This document shows, piece by piece, positions 28,116 to 37,025 of a stretch of 43,059 nucleotides of DNA. The DNA lies in the NCBI GenBank assembly GCA_009926125.1, contig RFPM01000006.1, positions 1 to 43,059 on the forward strand, given 5' to 3'. Numbering within the stretch: position 1 is the first letter of the stretch; the number at the start of each line of letters is the position of its first letter. The DNA comes from Flavobacteriales bacterium (GTDB lineage Bacteria > Bacteroidota > Bacteroidia > Flavobacteriales_D > Crocinitomicaceae). The position numbers were made by a program, and so were the translations under genes. The notes under the pieces were generated by a model, which was given only the letters and a program-made list of their open reading frames with translations, made no database searches and had not been told where the DNA came from.

Positions 28116-28832
28116 ATGAGTAATTCTTCCATATTAAAATCATCGATTGCCAAGAAGTATTGGATGGCTTTAACAGGTTTGTTTTTGTGCACGTTCTTAA
28201 TCGGACATTTACTTGGTAATTTACAGCTAATATTCATCGACGGCGAAGAGGGTCGAAGGTCCTTTAATGAATATGCTTATTTCATGACACACAATCCTGC
28301 AATAAAAATATTGTCCTATTTAACCTATATTTCTATTCTCTTTCATGCTGCTACACACATGGCTAATTTTTGGTGGAAAGTTAAATTTACTCAAGAAATA
28401 CCCTTGCACACCTACAAAATTGAATCAAAACAAGAAATGAATATCCCAAAAGGGCAGGATTTTTATTACACACATGTTCCGAGTATTCAGCCAATTCCAA
28501 AAGACACTAATTCCTTAGAAGAAAAAGGAACAGCTATTTATTATAAAAATACCAATATCAAAATTGCGGATGGCTACATTGACCTTCATAAAGTAGTAAT
28601 GACCTTTTTTAGTAAATCAAACCCAAATGCGATTTTTGGAGTGCTTTTTTATGTTCTTTCAATGCTTGTTCTTGCTTTCCATTTATGGCATGGATTTGCT
28701 TCTGCATTTCAATCTTTAGGTGTTAATCACGCCAAATGGACACCAATCATCAAAAATTTGGGTAAAGGATTTGCAGTATTTGTTCCGCTTCTTTTTGCGC
28801 TTATTCCCATTTTAATTTATTTGAATAACTAA
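28116..28832 (+). CDS. sdhC: Succinate dehydrogenase cytochrome b subunit SdhC, apparently missing the helix II-III segment
   Basis: Membrane anchor and dihaem subunit of complex II. Helix I (MALTGLFLCTFLIGHLLGN, haem ligand His31), helix IV (VLAFHLWHGFASAFQSLG, His189) and helix V (AVFVPLLFALIPILIYL) are normal. Helix II (ILSYLTYISILFHA, His77) runs straight into the end of helix III (THMANFWWKV, His81). In family members these two ligands are about 40 residues apart (B. subtilis His70 and His113); here the spacing is 4. So about 39 residues, the loop plus parts of two helices, are absent in frame. A hydrophilic insertion of about 60 residues (about 92-158) follows before helix IV. Start of the sdhCAB operon. 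Confidence 0.88.
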   Translation: MSNSSILKSSIAKKYWMALTGLFLCTFLIGHLLGNLQLIFIDGEEGRRSFNEYAYFMTHNPAIKILSYLTYISILFHAATHMANFWWKVKFTQEIPLHTYKIESKQEMNIPKGQDFYYTHVPSIQPIPKDTNSLEEKGTAIYYKNTNIKIADGYIDLHKVVMTFFSKSNPNAIFGVLFYVLSMLVLAFHLWHGFASAFQSLGVNHAKWTPIIKNLGKGFAVFVPLLFALIPILIYLNN

Positions 28833-28846
28833 GAAAAATTTAAAGT

Positions 28847-30859
28847 ATGTCGAAGTTAAATTCTAAAATTCCAGAAGGCCCAATAGCAAATAAGTGGACG
28901 GAGCATAAGAACCACATGAAATTAGTGGCGCCAAATAATCGCCCTAAAATTGATGTGATTGTTGTAGGAACGGGTTTAGCTGGAGCATCTGCTGCTGCAT
29001 CTCTGGGAGAAATGGGCTATAATGTTAAGGCATTTTGTTTTCAGGATTCTCCAAGACGTGCTCATTCAATTGCAGCACAAGGTGGAATTAACGCAGCAAA
29101 AAATTATCAAAATGATGGCGATTCTGTTTACCGTCTTTTTTATGATACTATAAAAGGAGGAGATTACCGTGCCCGTGAAGCAAATGTGCATCGCTTAGCA
29201 GAAGTTTCAGGAAATATTATCGATCAATGTGTCGCTCAAGGGGTTCCTTTTGCAAGAGAATATGGAGGTTTATTAGATAATCGCTCATTTGGTGGCACGC
29301 AAGTTCAACGAACATTTTATGCTGCAGGACAAACTGGGCAACAGTTATTATTAGGCGCCTATTCTGCCTTATCTCGCCAAATTGGCTTAGGTCGTGTTGA
29401 AATGTATAACCGTCACGAGATGATGGATATTGTAACCATAGAAGGAAAAGCCAGGGGAATAATTGCGCGGAACTTAGTAACAGGAGAAATTGAAAGACAT
29501 GCAGCTCATGCTGTTGTAATTGCAAGCGGTGGATATGGAAATGTCTATTTTCTATCTACAAATGCAATGGGAAGTAACGTTTCTGCAGCATGGAAAATTC
29601 ATAAACGCGGTGCGAAATTTGCAAATCCTTGTTTCGTTCAAATTCACCCGACCTGTGTCCCTGTTCATGGCGTGAACCAATCAAAATTAACATTGATGTC
29701 GGAATCATTGCGTAATTCCGGGAGAATTTGGGTTCCAAAGAAAAAAGAAGATGCAGAAGCAATTCGAGCTGGACAATTAAAACCAACACAAATTGTGGAA
29801 GAAGAAAGAGATTATTTCTTGGAAAGAAGGTATCCCGCTTTTGGAAATCTTGTTCCCCGAGATGTAGCTTCCAGAGCTGCAAAAGAACGTTGCGATGAAG
29901 GTTTTGGAATTGAAGCTAATGATACGAATGAAGGGGTTTATTTAGACTTTAGCTCAGAAATTATTTCCAAAGGAAAGCAAGCAGCTTATTCTCAAGGAGA
30001 TCACAATCCATCAAGTGAAAAAATAACTGAATTAGGAAAGAAATGGTTGGCTGAGAAGTATGGAAATTTGTTTAAGATGTATGAAAAAATTACAGACGAA
30101 AATCCCTATGAGACGCCAATGAAAATATATCCTGCTGTGCATTATACAATGGGAGGAGTTTGGGTTGATTACAATCTTCAGAGTACAATTCCCGGATGTT
30201 TTGTTGCCGGCGAAGCTAATTTTTCTGATCACGGAGCAAATAGATTAGGAGCTTCTGCCTTAATGCAAGGTTTAGCAGATGGTTATTTTGTGCTTCCATA
30301 TACGCTTTCTAATTATTTGGCAGATGAAATTAGAACAGGAAAAATTTCTACCGATACACAAGAATTTTTGGATGCAGAAAATTCTGTGAAGGAAAGTATT
30401 GAAAAGATAATTTCTGCAAAAGGAAGTAAATCTGTTGATCATTTTCACAAACGTTTGGGATTAATCATGTGGAATAAAGTTGGGATGGCGCGGAACGAAA
30501 AAATCCTTAAGGAAGCAATTGAAGAAATTGGAAATTTACGAACTGAATTTTATGCTGATGTCTATGTTCCAGGTGCGGCTGACGAAATGAATTCTGAATT
30601 GGAAAAGGCCATGCGAGTAGCAGATTTTATCGAATTAGGACAATTAATGGCTATTGATGCTTTAGAACGAAATGAATCGTGCGGTGGGCATTTTAGAGAA
30701 GAGTTTCAAGATTCCGAGGGTGAAACCTTAAGAGATGATAAGAAATACAAACATGTCGCTGCTTGGGAATACCAAGGAATGGATGTAACAAAAGCAATTC
30801 TTCATAAAGAAGAACTGGATTATGAATTTATTAAAATTGCTGATAGAAACTATAAATAA
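28847..30859 (+). CDS. sdhA: Succinate dehydrogenase flavoprotein subunit SdhA
   Basis: Catalytic subunit oxidising succinate to fumarate with covalent FAD, on the cytoplasmic face. FAD-binding [19 protein letters not shown] (39-57), the FAD-linking His73 in [11 protein letters not shown], and active-site regions HPTCVPVHG and [12 protein letters not shown], then [20 protein letters not shown]. Complete at 670 residues, as usual for the non-classical Bacteroidota/epsilon-type enzyme. 14 bases after sdhC. Confidence 0.96.
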   Translation: MSKLNSKIPEGPIANKWTEHKNHMKLVAPNNRPKIDVIVVGTGLAGASAAASLGEMGYNVKAFCFQDSPRRAHSIAAQGGINAAKNYQNDGDSVYRLFYDTIKGGDYRAREANVHRLAEVSGNIIDQCVAQGVPFAREYGGLLDNRSFGGTQVQRTFYAAGQTGQQLLLGAYSALSRQIGLGRVEMYNRHEMMDIVTIEGKARGIIARNLVTGEIERHAAHAVVIASGGYGNVYFLSTNAMGSNVSAAWKIHKRGAKFANPCFVQIHPTCVPVHGVNQSKLTLMSESLRNSGRIWVPKKKEDAEAIRAGQLKPTQIVEEERDYFLERRYPAFGNLVPRDVASRAAKERCDEGFGIEANDTNEGVYLDFSSEIISKGKQAAYSQGDHNPSSEKITELGKKWLAEKYGNLFKMYEKITDENPYETPMKIYPAVHYTMGGVWVDYNLQSTIPGCFVAGEANFSDHGANRLGASALMQGLADGYFVLPYTLSNYLADEIRTGKISTDTQEFLDAENSVKESIEKIISAKGSKSVDHFHKRLGLIMWNKVGMARNEKILKEAIEEIGNLRTEFYADVYVPGAADEMNSELEKAMRVADFIELGQLMAIDALERNESCGGHFREEFQDSEGETLRDDKKYKHVAAWEYQGMDVTKAILHKEELDYEFIKIADRNYK

Positions 30860-30865
30860 AATATA

Positions 30866-30991
30866 ATGGATAAAAAACCTAAAGTATGGAAAATGATGTT
30901 GATTAGTTGGCTATTTGTTTATCCAGTTATCAATCTCATGTTTTTCTTAATCTTTCCTTTGATTAAAGAACTTCCTCAATTATTAGAATAA
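30866..30991 (+). CDS. 41-residue single-span membrane microprotein inside the sdh operon
   Basis: Lies in the 142-base gap between sdhA and sdhB. ATG at 30866 (six bases after the sdhA stop), 41 codons, TAA at 30989-30991, then ten bases to sdhB. The protein has a basic head ([11 protein letters not shown]), one hydrophobic helix ([20 protein letters not shown]), and a short acidic tail ([10 protein letters not shown]). The basic head predicts a cytoplasmic N-terminus. The tight spacing and plausible membrane topology argue that it is a real gene too short for usual callers. An accessory subunit of complex II, analogous in idea to the small subunits of other respiratory enzymes, is possible but unproven. 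The W-K-M...WL..YP pattern resembles small one-helix proteins I recall from elsewhere, without a known function. Confidence 0.7.
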   Translation: MDKKPKVWKMMLISWLFVYPVINLMFFLIFPLIKELPQLLE

Positions 30992-31001
30992 AACAACAAA
31001 C

Positions 31002-31796
31002 ATGGCAGCAAAAACAATTAACATTACATTAAAAATCTGGAGACAAAAAAATTCTAAAGCAAAGGGTGAACTAAAATCTTATGCCTTGGAAAATGTATCA
31101 ACAGATAGCTCTTTTTTAGAAATGCTGGATCAATTAAATGAAGAGCTTCTTACTAAAAAAGAAGAGCCAGTTGCATTTGACCACGACTGTCGTGAAGGAA
31201 TTTGTGGTTCTTGCTCTCTTTATATCAATGGACGTGCTCATGGTCCAGAAACTGGAACTACGACGTGTCAATTACACATGCGAAAATTTAAAGATGGGGA
31301 AAATATTTACATCGAGCCATGGAGATCTGCGGCGTTTCCAATCATAAAAGATTTAATTGTAGATCGAAGCGCATTTGATAGAATTCAACAAGTTGGTGGC
31401 TTTATTTCAGTGAATACCTCAGGAAAAACAATGGATGCAAATGCTATTCCAATTCCAAAATCTGATGCAGATAAAGCTTTTGAAGCAGCGGCTTGTATTG
31501 GCTGTGGTGCTTGTGTTGCCACATGTAAAAATGGTTCAGCAATGTTATTTGTTGGAGCAAAAGTTTCTCAATACGCCTTACTTCCTCAAGGGAAGGTGGA
31601 AGCAAAACAACGTGTTCAAAACATGGTGCGACAAATGGATGAAGAAGGATTTGGAAATTGTAGCAATACAGGTGCCTGTGAAATAGAATGTCCAAAAGGA
31701 ATTTCCTTAGAACATATTGCCCGCATGAACCGAGAGTTTTTAAGTTGTCTGCCACCATCAAAATTGCACGAAGCGCAAAACTTTAATAACAGTTAA
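31002..31796 (+). CDS. sdhB: Succinate dehydrogenase iron-sulfur subunit SdhB
   Basis: Carries electrons from FAD to the membrane haems and quinone. Cys ligands for [2Fe-2S]: [14 protein letters not shown] plus the later GTTTCQLHM. For [4Fe-4S] and [3Fe-4S]: [14 protein letters not shown] and [15 protein letters not shown]. Complete, 264 residues. Last gene of the operon. Confidence 0.96.
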   Translation: MAAKTINITLKIWRQKNSKAKGELKSYALENVSTDSSFLEMLDQLNEELLTKKEEPVAFDHDCREGICGSCSLYINGRAHGPETGTTTCQLHMRKFKDGENIYIEPWRSAAFPIIKDLIVDRSAFDRIQQVGGFISVNTSGKTMDANAIPIPKSDADKAFEAAACIGCGACVATCKNGSAMLFVGAKVSQYALLPQGKVEAKQRVQNMVRQMDEEGFGNCSNTGACEIECPKGISLEHIARMNREFLSCLPPSKLHEAQNFNNS

Positions 31797-31911
31797 ACCG
31801 CCAATTTCTTGTTAGCAACATCCACATCAAATTCTTTTACTATTAAAAATAAGAAAGAATAACTCTTCAACATTTTGGAAAATATTTGGAAAAATCTAAA
31901 ATAAAATTAAG

Positions 31912-31940
31912 AATCTCGAGCATTAAAAACACTCGAGATT
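31912..31940. repeat. Inverted repeat downstream of sdhB
   Basis: Perfect 9-base arms AATCTCGAG and CTCGAGATT with an 11-base A-rich loop, in the 222-base stretch between sdhB and the tRNA genes. No T tract follows on the plus strand, so it is a weak candidate for the sdh terminator; RNA stabilisation of the 3' end is another option. The rest of this stretch shows no gene. Confidence 0.5.
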
Positions 31941-31981
31941 TCGCTACAAGTCAAAGGTGGAAGCCAATTGACAAGTTTCAT

Positions 31982-32013
31982 AAAAACAAAAAACCCCAAC
32001 AATTAAGTTAGGG
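31982..32013 (-). terminator. Rho-independent terminator of the tRNA pair
   Basis: Read on the minus strand: CCCTAAC, loop TTAATT, GTTGGGG (seven pairs, one G-U), followed directly by TTTTTTGTTTTT. It begins five bases after the tRNA-Leu 3' end. Classic form. Confidence 0.85.
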
Positions 32014-32018
32014 CTTTG

Positions 32019-32102
32019 TACTCGAGGCGGGACTTGAACCCGCACGCCCATACAGGCACAGGATTTTAAGTCCGGCGTGTCTACCGATTCCACCACTCGA
32101 GC
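32019..32102 (-). tRNA. tRNA-Leu (anticodon TAA)
   Basis: 84 bases, type II with a long variable arm. Acceptor arms GCTCGAG and CTCGAGT pair fully (first pair G-U), discriminator A. The anticodon loop CTTAAAA gives anticodon TAA, reading UUA. The T arm contains GGGTTCAAGTCCC. CCA is not encoded. It is co-transcribed with the tRNA-Gly eight bases upstream. Confidence 0.95.
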
Positions 32103-32110
32103 AATCGACG

Positions 32111-32183
<73 letters not shown>

Positions 32184-32388
32184 TTATATTTCAAAACATC
32201 TTCTTTACGTTTAAAAGAAAATCCCTTTGATAGGGGGAGCAAATTTAAAGATTTTTTCTGTTTTTACAAGTATTGCTACCAAATTATTTTTTAAGCTATT
32301 AACAAGCACAAAATAATTCCTCTAAAATTGATAATTGGAAACTAAAAGCAAAAAATTATATTAATTTTACTCTTCATTTTTACTTTCC

Positions 32389-33918
32389 ATGAGCCGTTTA
32401 AAATCAATCAATTCAGCACTTATTTCTGTTTACTACAAAGAAGGCTTAGCAGAACTTGTTCAAGAACTTCATAAAAACAAGGTGCTTATTTATTCAACTG
32501 GCGGAACACAGTCCTTTATAGAATCTTTAAAAGTCCCCGTTGTTTCTGTTGAATCGCTTACAAATTTTCCTGAAATCCTTGGCGGAAGAGTAAAAACACT
32601 GCACCCTACGATTTTCGGAGGTATATTAAACAGACGCAACCTAGAAAGTGATAAGGAAGCAATCCAAAAACATGGAATTCCCGAAATTGATTTGGTTATT
32701 GTAGATTTATATCCTTTCGAAGAAACTGTTGCAGCTGGTGGAAGTCACGAAGAAAATATAGAAAAAATAGATATTGGTGGAATTTCATTAATTCGCGCTG
32801 CTGCAAAAAATTACCAAGATGTTGTGATTATTCCTTCTGTAAACTTTTATTCTGAATTGCTAGAGCTCCTAAAAAGTCAAAACGGAGCTACTACCTATGA
32901 ACAAAGAAAAAAATTCGCTGCTGAAGCATTTCATGTTTCCTCTCATTACGATACTTTGATTCATCGATATTTTGCAGGTGAAGACTCGACTTATTTCAAA
33001 GAGAGCATTTCCAATTACGAGTCACTAAGATATGGGGAAAATCCACATCAAAAAGGTAAATTTTACGGGGATTTAAATGCTGTATTTGATAAATTACATG
33101 GAAAAGAACTTTCGTATAATAATTTATTAGATGTGGATGCAGCAGTTGCCCTTATTGAAGAATTTAAAAATGAAGGTCCAACATTCGCAATTTTAAAACA
33201 CAATAATGCCTGCGGAATTGCTACAAGACCAAGTATCGAAGAAGCATATAGTCTAGCATTGGAAGCAGATCCAGTAAGTGCGTTTGGTGGAATACTTATT
33301 TCAAATGCCAAAATTGATTTAAAAACGGCAAAATTAATTAATGAACTTTTCTGCGAAGTGTTAATTGCGCCAGGATATGATCTAGAAGGTCTTGAACTAC
33401 TGAAATCTAAAAAAAATAGAATTATTTTAGTTCAAAAAGAAGTGAAGTTGCCAAAATTACAATTTAGAACTATTTTGAATGGTGTTTTAGTTCAAGATCG
33501 TGATGAAAAATCTGAAAGTCGAGATGACCTAGAAGTAAAAACAACAAATGCACCTTCAGAAAATGAAATCGTTGATTTGCTATTTGCGAATAAATTAGTG
33601 AAGCATACAAAATCTAACACAATTGTTCTTGTTAAGAACCGGCAATTACTCGCAAGTGGAACAGGGCAAACTTCTCGAGTTGACGCCTTAAATCAAGCTA
33701 TTCATAAAGCGAAATCATTTCATTTCGACCTTAAAAACGCAGTGATGGCAAGCGATGCATTCTTTCCATTTCCAGATTGTGTGGAGATTGCGCATAAGGA
33801 AGGAATAGATGCGGTAATTCAACCAGGAGGATCTTTAAAAGATCAATTATCCATAGATTATTGCAACAAAGAAAAAATGCGAATGGTTTTTACAGGAATT
33901 CGACATTTTAAACATTAA
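32389..33918 (+). CDS. purH: Bifunctional AICAR formyltransferase/IMP cyclohydrolase PurH
   Basis: Last two steps of de novo purine synthesis to IMP. The N-terminal MGS-like cyclohydrolase domain shows IYSTGGTQSFIE, FPEILGGRVKTLHP and VIVDLYPFEETV. The C-terminal transformylase domain shows RYGENPHQKG, LKHNNACGIA, SAFGGILISN and ASDAFFPFPD, ending IQPGGSLKDQ and FTGIRHFKH. 509 residues, full length. Confidence 0.97.
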   Translation: MSRLKSINSALISVYYKEGLAELVQELHKNKVLIYSTGGTQSFIESLKVPVVSVESLTNFPEILGGRVKTLHPTIFGGILNRRNLESDKEAIQKHGIPEIDLVIVDLYPFEETVAAGGSHEENIEKIDIGGISLIRAAAKNYQDVVIIPSVNFYSELLELLKSQNGATTYEQRKKFAAEAFHVSSHYDTLIHRYFAGEDSTYFKESISNYESLRYGENPHQKGKFYGDLNAVFDKLHGKELSYNNLLDVDAAVALIEEFKNEGPTFAILKHNNACGIATRPSIEEAYSLALEADPVSAFGGILISNAKIDLKTAKLINELFCEVLIAPGYDLEGLELLKSKKNRIILVQKEVKLPKLQFRTILNGVLVQDRDEKSESRDDLEVKTTNAPSENEIVDLLFANKLVKHTKSNTIVLVKNRQLLASGTGQTSRVDALNQAIHKAKSFHFDLKNAVMASDAFFPFPDCVEIAHKEGIDAVIQPGGSLKDQLSIDYCNKEKMRMVFTGIRHFKH

Positions 33919-34007
33919 CTTTTGTATATTTACATTTATATGCAATTTATCGCTATCATAATGCGTTTTACCTGCATAAATCACACAAAAAGTAAGAAGA
34001 AATAAAC

Positions 34008-35030
34008 ATGGGATTTTTTAGTTTTTTAACACAGGAAATTGCAATTGATTTAGGAACTGCCAATACACTAATTATTTGGAATGATAAGGTTGTTGTCGAT
34101 GAACCTTCAATTGTTGCTAAAGATATACAAACAGGGAAAATTGTTGCGATTGGAAGAAAAGCGCAACAAATGCATGGCAAAACACATAAGTTAATAGAAA
34201 CTATTCGTCCTTTAAAAGATGGAGTAATTGCAGATTTTGCAAGTGCTGAACATATGATTCGTGGAATGATTAAAATGATTAATCCAGGTCGAACCTTATT
34301 TCAGCCAAGTTTGCGAATGGTTATTTGTATACCTTCAGGGATAACCGAAGTAGAAAAACGTGCTGTTCGAGATTCTGCAGAACATGCTGGAGCAAAAGAA
34401 GTTTACCTCATACACGAGCCAATGGCTGCAGCAATTGGAATTGGAATCGATGTAGAAGAGCCAATGGGAAATATGATTATCGATATTGGTGGAGGCACAT
34501 CTGAAATTGCAGTAATTGCTTTGGGAGGTATTGTTTGTGATAAATCAATTCGAATTGCAGGAGATGATTTTACAAATGATATTGAAGAATACATGCGAAG
34601 ACAACATAATATTCTTGTTGGTGAAAGAACTGCAGAACAAATTAAAATTGAAATTGGTGCTGCGGTACCAGAACTTGAAAATCCACCTGAAGATTATGCG
34701 GTAAGAGGTAGGGATTTAATGACAGGAGTTCCAAAAGAGATTATGGTTTCTTATACAGAAATTGCACATGCTTTAGATAAATCGATTGCAAAAATTGAAG
34801 AGGCAATTATGAGTGCTTTAGAAATGACTCCTCCGGAGTTATCTGCCGACATTTTCAAAACAGGCATTTATCTTGCCGGTGGCGGTTCAATGTTGCGAGG
34901 TTTAGATAAAAGAATTGGTGCAAAAACTTCACTTCCAGTTCATATTGCCGATGACCCACTTCGCGCAGTAGCCAGAGGAACGAGTATTGCATTGAAAAAT
35001 ATTCACAAATTCCAATTCCTGATTCGCTGA
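34008..35030 (+). CDS. mreB: Rod-shape actin homologue MreB
   Basis: Membrane-associated actin-like filament protein that organises elongation-mode peptidoglycan synthesis. ATP-binding motifs: AIDLGTANTLI, IDIGGGTSEIAVIALGGIV and YLAGGGSMLRG. 340 residues, typical. In many Bacteroidota mreC/mreD/pbp2/rodA follow; here a serine hydrolase follows after 25 bases, so the cluster is split in this genome or mreB is separate. Confidence 0.96.
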   Translation: MGFFSFLTQEIAIDLGTANTLIIWNDKVVVDEPSIVAKDIQTGKIVAIGRKAQQMHGKTHKLIETIRPLKDGVIADFASAEHMIRGMIKMINPGRTLFQPSLRMVICIPSGITEVEKRAVRDSAEHAGAKEVYLIHEPMAAAIGIGIDVEEPMGNMIIDIGGGTSEIAVIALGGIVCDKSIRIAGDDFTNDIEEYMRRQHNILVGERTAEQIKIEIGAAVPELENPPEDYAVRGRDLMTGVPKEIMVSYTEIAHALDKSIAKIEEAIMSALEMTPPELSADIFKTGIYLAGGGSMLRGLDKRIGAKTSLPVHIADDPLRAVARGTSIALKNIHKFQFLIR

Positions 35031-35055
35031 TTTTTATTCAAATTTACTTGTGTAA

Positions 35056-36375
35056 ATGAAATCTCGTTCTTATTTTTTCACTCTTTTTGTCCTGTTTTCA
35101 GTTACCTCTTTTGCACAAGAACAAAAGTTTATTGCGCTGGATAGTTTATTTCAAATTCTTGACGAAAATAATCGTTTTATGGGCTCGCTTTCCATTTCAG
35201 AGAATGGAAAAGTTACCTACAGCAAGGCAATAGGAAAAGTAGACTTAGCTAGTGGAAAATCTTCTGATAATCTAACAAAATACCGTATTGGATCCATTTC
35301 TAAAATGTTTACTGCTTGTCTTATTTTTCAAGCAATTGAAGAGAATAAATTAAGCTTAAAACAGAACATCAATCTCTTTTTTCCAAAAATTACTGGTGCT
35401 AAAGAAATAAGCATCGGGAATTTGTTAAATCACCGCAGCGGCATTCATAACTATACAAATGATACAAGCTATTTTAACTATTATACTACTTCAAAATCTC
35501 AAAAAGAAATGCTTGAAATCATTCAAGCAAGTGGAAGCGATTTTAAACCAAATAGCAAGGCAGAATATAGTAATTCAAACTATATTTTATTGAGCTTTAT
35601 TCTTGAAAAAATTTATAAAAAATCGTATGAAGAACTTTTAGATATAAAAATTATTCAGCCACAGGGATTAAAAAATACTTATTTCGGAAAGAAACTGGAG
35701 CTAGCAAAAAATGAGTCTGCTTCCTATCGTTTTTCTGGAAAGTGGGAGCTTGAAAACGAGACTCACTCTTCTGTTTCACTAGGCGCTGGAGGTATTGTTT
35801 CTACGACAGAAGACCTGCTTTTTTTTATAACTAAATTATTTGAAGGAAAAATAATAAATACTGTAAGTTTAGAACAAATGATGAAATTTGAAGATGGGTA
35901 TGGAATGGGTATTTTTCCTGTCCCATTTTACGATAAAAAAGGATTTGGTCACACCGGTGGCATTGATGGATTTAGTTCTTTTCTTTATACATTCCCAGAG
36001 GAAAAGATTTCAATTGCTTTAACATCAAACGGTTCACGATTTAATAATAATGATATTGCTATTGCAGCATTAAGCGACTGCTTTGATAAGTCATTTTCAC
36101 TTCCATCTTTTTATGCTGTAGCATTAACATCTGCGGATTTAGATAAATACTTGGGCTCTTATGCAAATCCTGAAATACCAATAAAAATTAGTATCACAAA
36201 AGATTATCTCTCCCTAATTGCTCAAGCAACAGGACAACCTTCATTTACTTTAGAGTTAATTGGAAAAGATAGTTTTGAATTTTCTCCTGCTAGCGTGGAA
36301 ATACAATTTATACCTGATAAAAATCTGCTAATTTTAAAACAAGGAGGCGGGGAATTTACTTTTACAAGAGAATAG
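35056..36375 (+). CDS. Beta-lactamase-fold serine hydrolase (class C/AmpH-like, peptidase S12)
   Basis: Exported (signal peptide FTLFVLFSVTSFAQ). Active-site motifs: Ser80-x2-Lys83 in GSISKMF, Tyr171-x-Asn in EYSNSNY, and His299-Thr-Gly in GHTGGIDGF. This is the set of class C beta-lactamases, DD-peptidases and esterases. Residues about 350-439 form a separate C-terminal beta domain, as in many Bacteroidota members. The substrate cannot be predicted; closeness to mreB only weakly suggests cell-wall work. Confidence 0.9.
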   Translation: MKSRSYFFTLFVLFSVTSFAQEQKFIALDSLFQILDENNRFMGSLSISENGKVTYSKAIGKVDLASGKSSDNLTKYRIGSISKMFTACLIFQAIEENKLSLKQNINLFFPKITGAKEISIGNLLNHRSGIHNYTNDTSYFNYYTTSKSQKEMLEIIQASGSDFKPNSKAEYSNSNYILLSFILEKIYKKSYEELLDIKIIQPQGLKNTYFGKKLELAKNESASYRFSGKWELENETHSSVSLGAGGIVSTTEDLLFFITKLFEGKIINTVSLEQMMKFEDGYGMGIFPVPFYDKKGFGHTGGIDGFSSFLYTFPEEKISIALTSNGSRFNNNDIAIAALSDCFDKSFSLPSFYAVALTSADLDKYLGSYANPEIPIKISITKDYLSLIAQATGQPSFTLELIGKDSFEFSPASVEIQFIPDKNLLILKQGGGEFTFTRE

Positions 36376-36478
36376 CTTAAAAAATCCAAAGAAATTATTG
36401 GAAAAAAAAGGTCTAATTACTTTAAAAAAATGTCTCTGATATAATTAAAATATAATTTTTTTTTTTAAATTTTTTTTT

Positions 36479-36486
36479 TAAATTTG
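36479..36486 (+). promoter_or_regulatory. Candidate promoter of the giant repeat protein, behind two poly(T) tracts
   Basis: TAAATTTG lies 41 bases before the ATG at 36528. It is preceded by an 11-T run (36456-36466), AAA, and a 10-T run (36470-36479). No TTTG exists at the expected distance; the poly(T) tract occupies the -33 position. Confidence 0.4.
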
Positions 36487-36527
36487 AAGATTAATCCTAA
36501 TTACCATCCTACATTAATAAATTAGTT

Positions 36528-37025
36528 ATGAAATCAACGAAAAACTCAAACTTTAATAATTTATTCTTATCAGTTCTTTTTTTAAACTTCTGTTTATTCA
36601 CTTCAAGCTTTTTAAGAGCTCAGAATACATCACTTAGAATGGACATGGAATGGTTGAGTTCAACCACAAATACTGCAGACTTCCAGGTTCGGATAACAAA
36701 TATAGGAACTGTTCCATTTACGTTTAACAGTGTTATTGTTCGGGGTGCTCACGCTGCTGGCTTAACAACAGGAACTGTTTCATGGATAGCTTTGAATAAT
36801 AATACTATTCCAGAATGGTTAGGTTGGCCACAAACGGGTACAACTGCCCTGCCTTACACAGTAAGTACTAGAAAATTAAATTGGTCGTCTGGCAATGCTA
36901 TCTTTACGGCAGCAACTGCTCCCACTATTCCTATTCCAGCTGGAACAGGTGTGGCGCAACAGCTGTTACTACTATCCAACCTTTTGGCACAACAAACGGT
37001 TCAACTACTTGTGCCTCATGTTTAA
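36528..37025 (+). pseudogene. 5' fragment of a giant secreted repeat protein, ended by frameshift
   Basis: Encodes a signal peptide (NLFLSVLFLNFCLFTSSFLRAQ) and the first part of a secreted module that begins LRMDMEWLSSTTNTADFQVR. The module is intact to about 36952, where the frame breaks. Its later part (GATAVTTIQPFGT) continues at 36953 in another frame. Compared with the second copy of the same module at 40181-40690, about 106 bases are missing at the junction GGTGT/GGCGCA. The last 24 codons of this fragment are out-of-frame noise. The N-terminal half resembles a cohesin-like sandwich found at the start of many Bacteroidota surface proteins (inference). Confidence 0.8.

Noticed and set aside
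31912-31940. Confident rho-independent terminator for sdhB
   Set aside because: The hairpin is good but no T tract follows on the plus strand; recorded only as an inverted repeat.
36528-37025. Independent small secreted protein gene
   Set aside because: The end of this ORF is out-of-frame; alignment with the second module copy shows it is the start of the giant protein.
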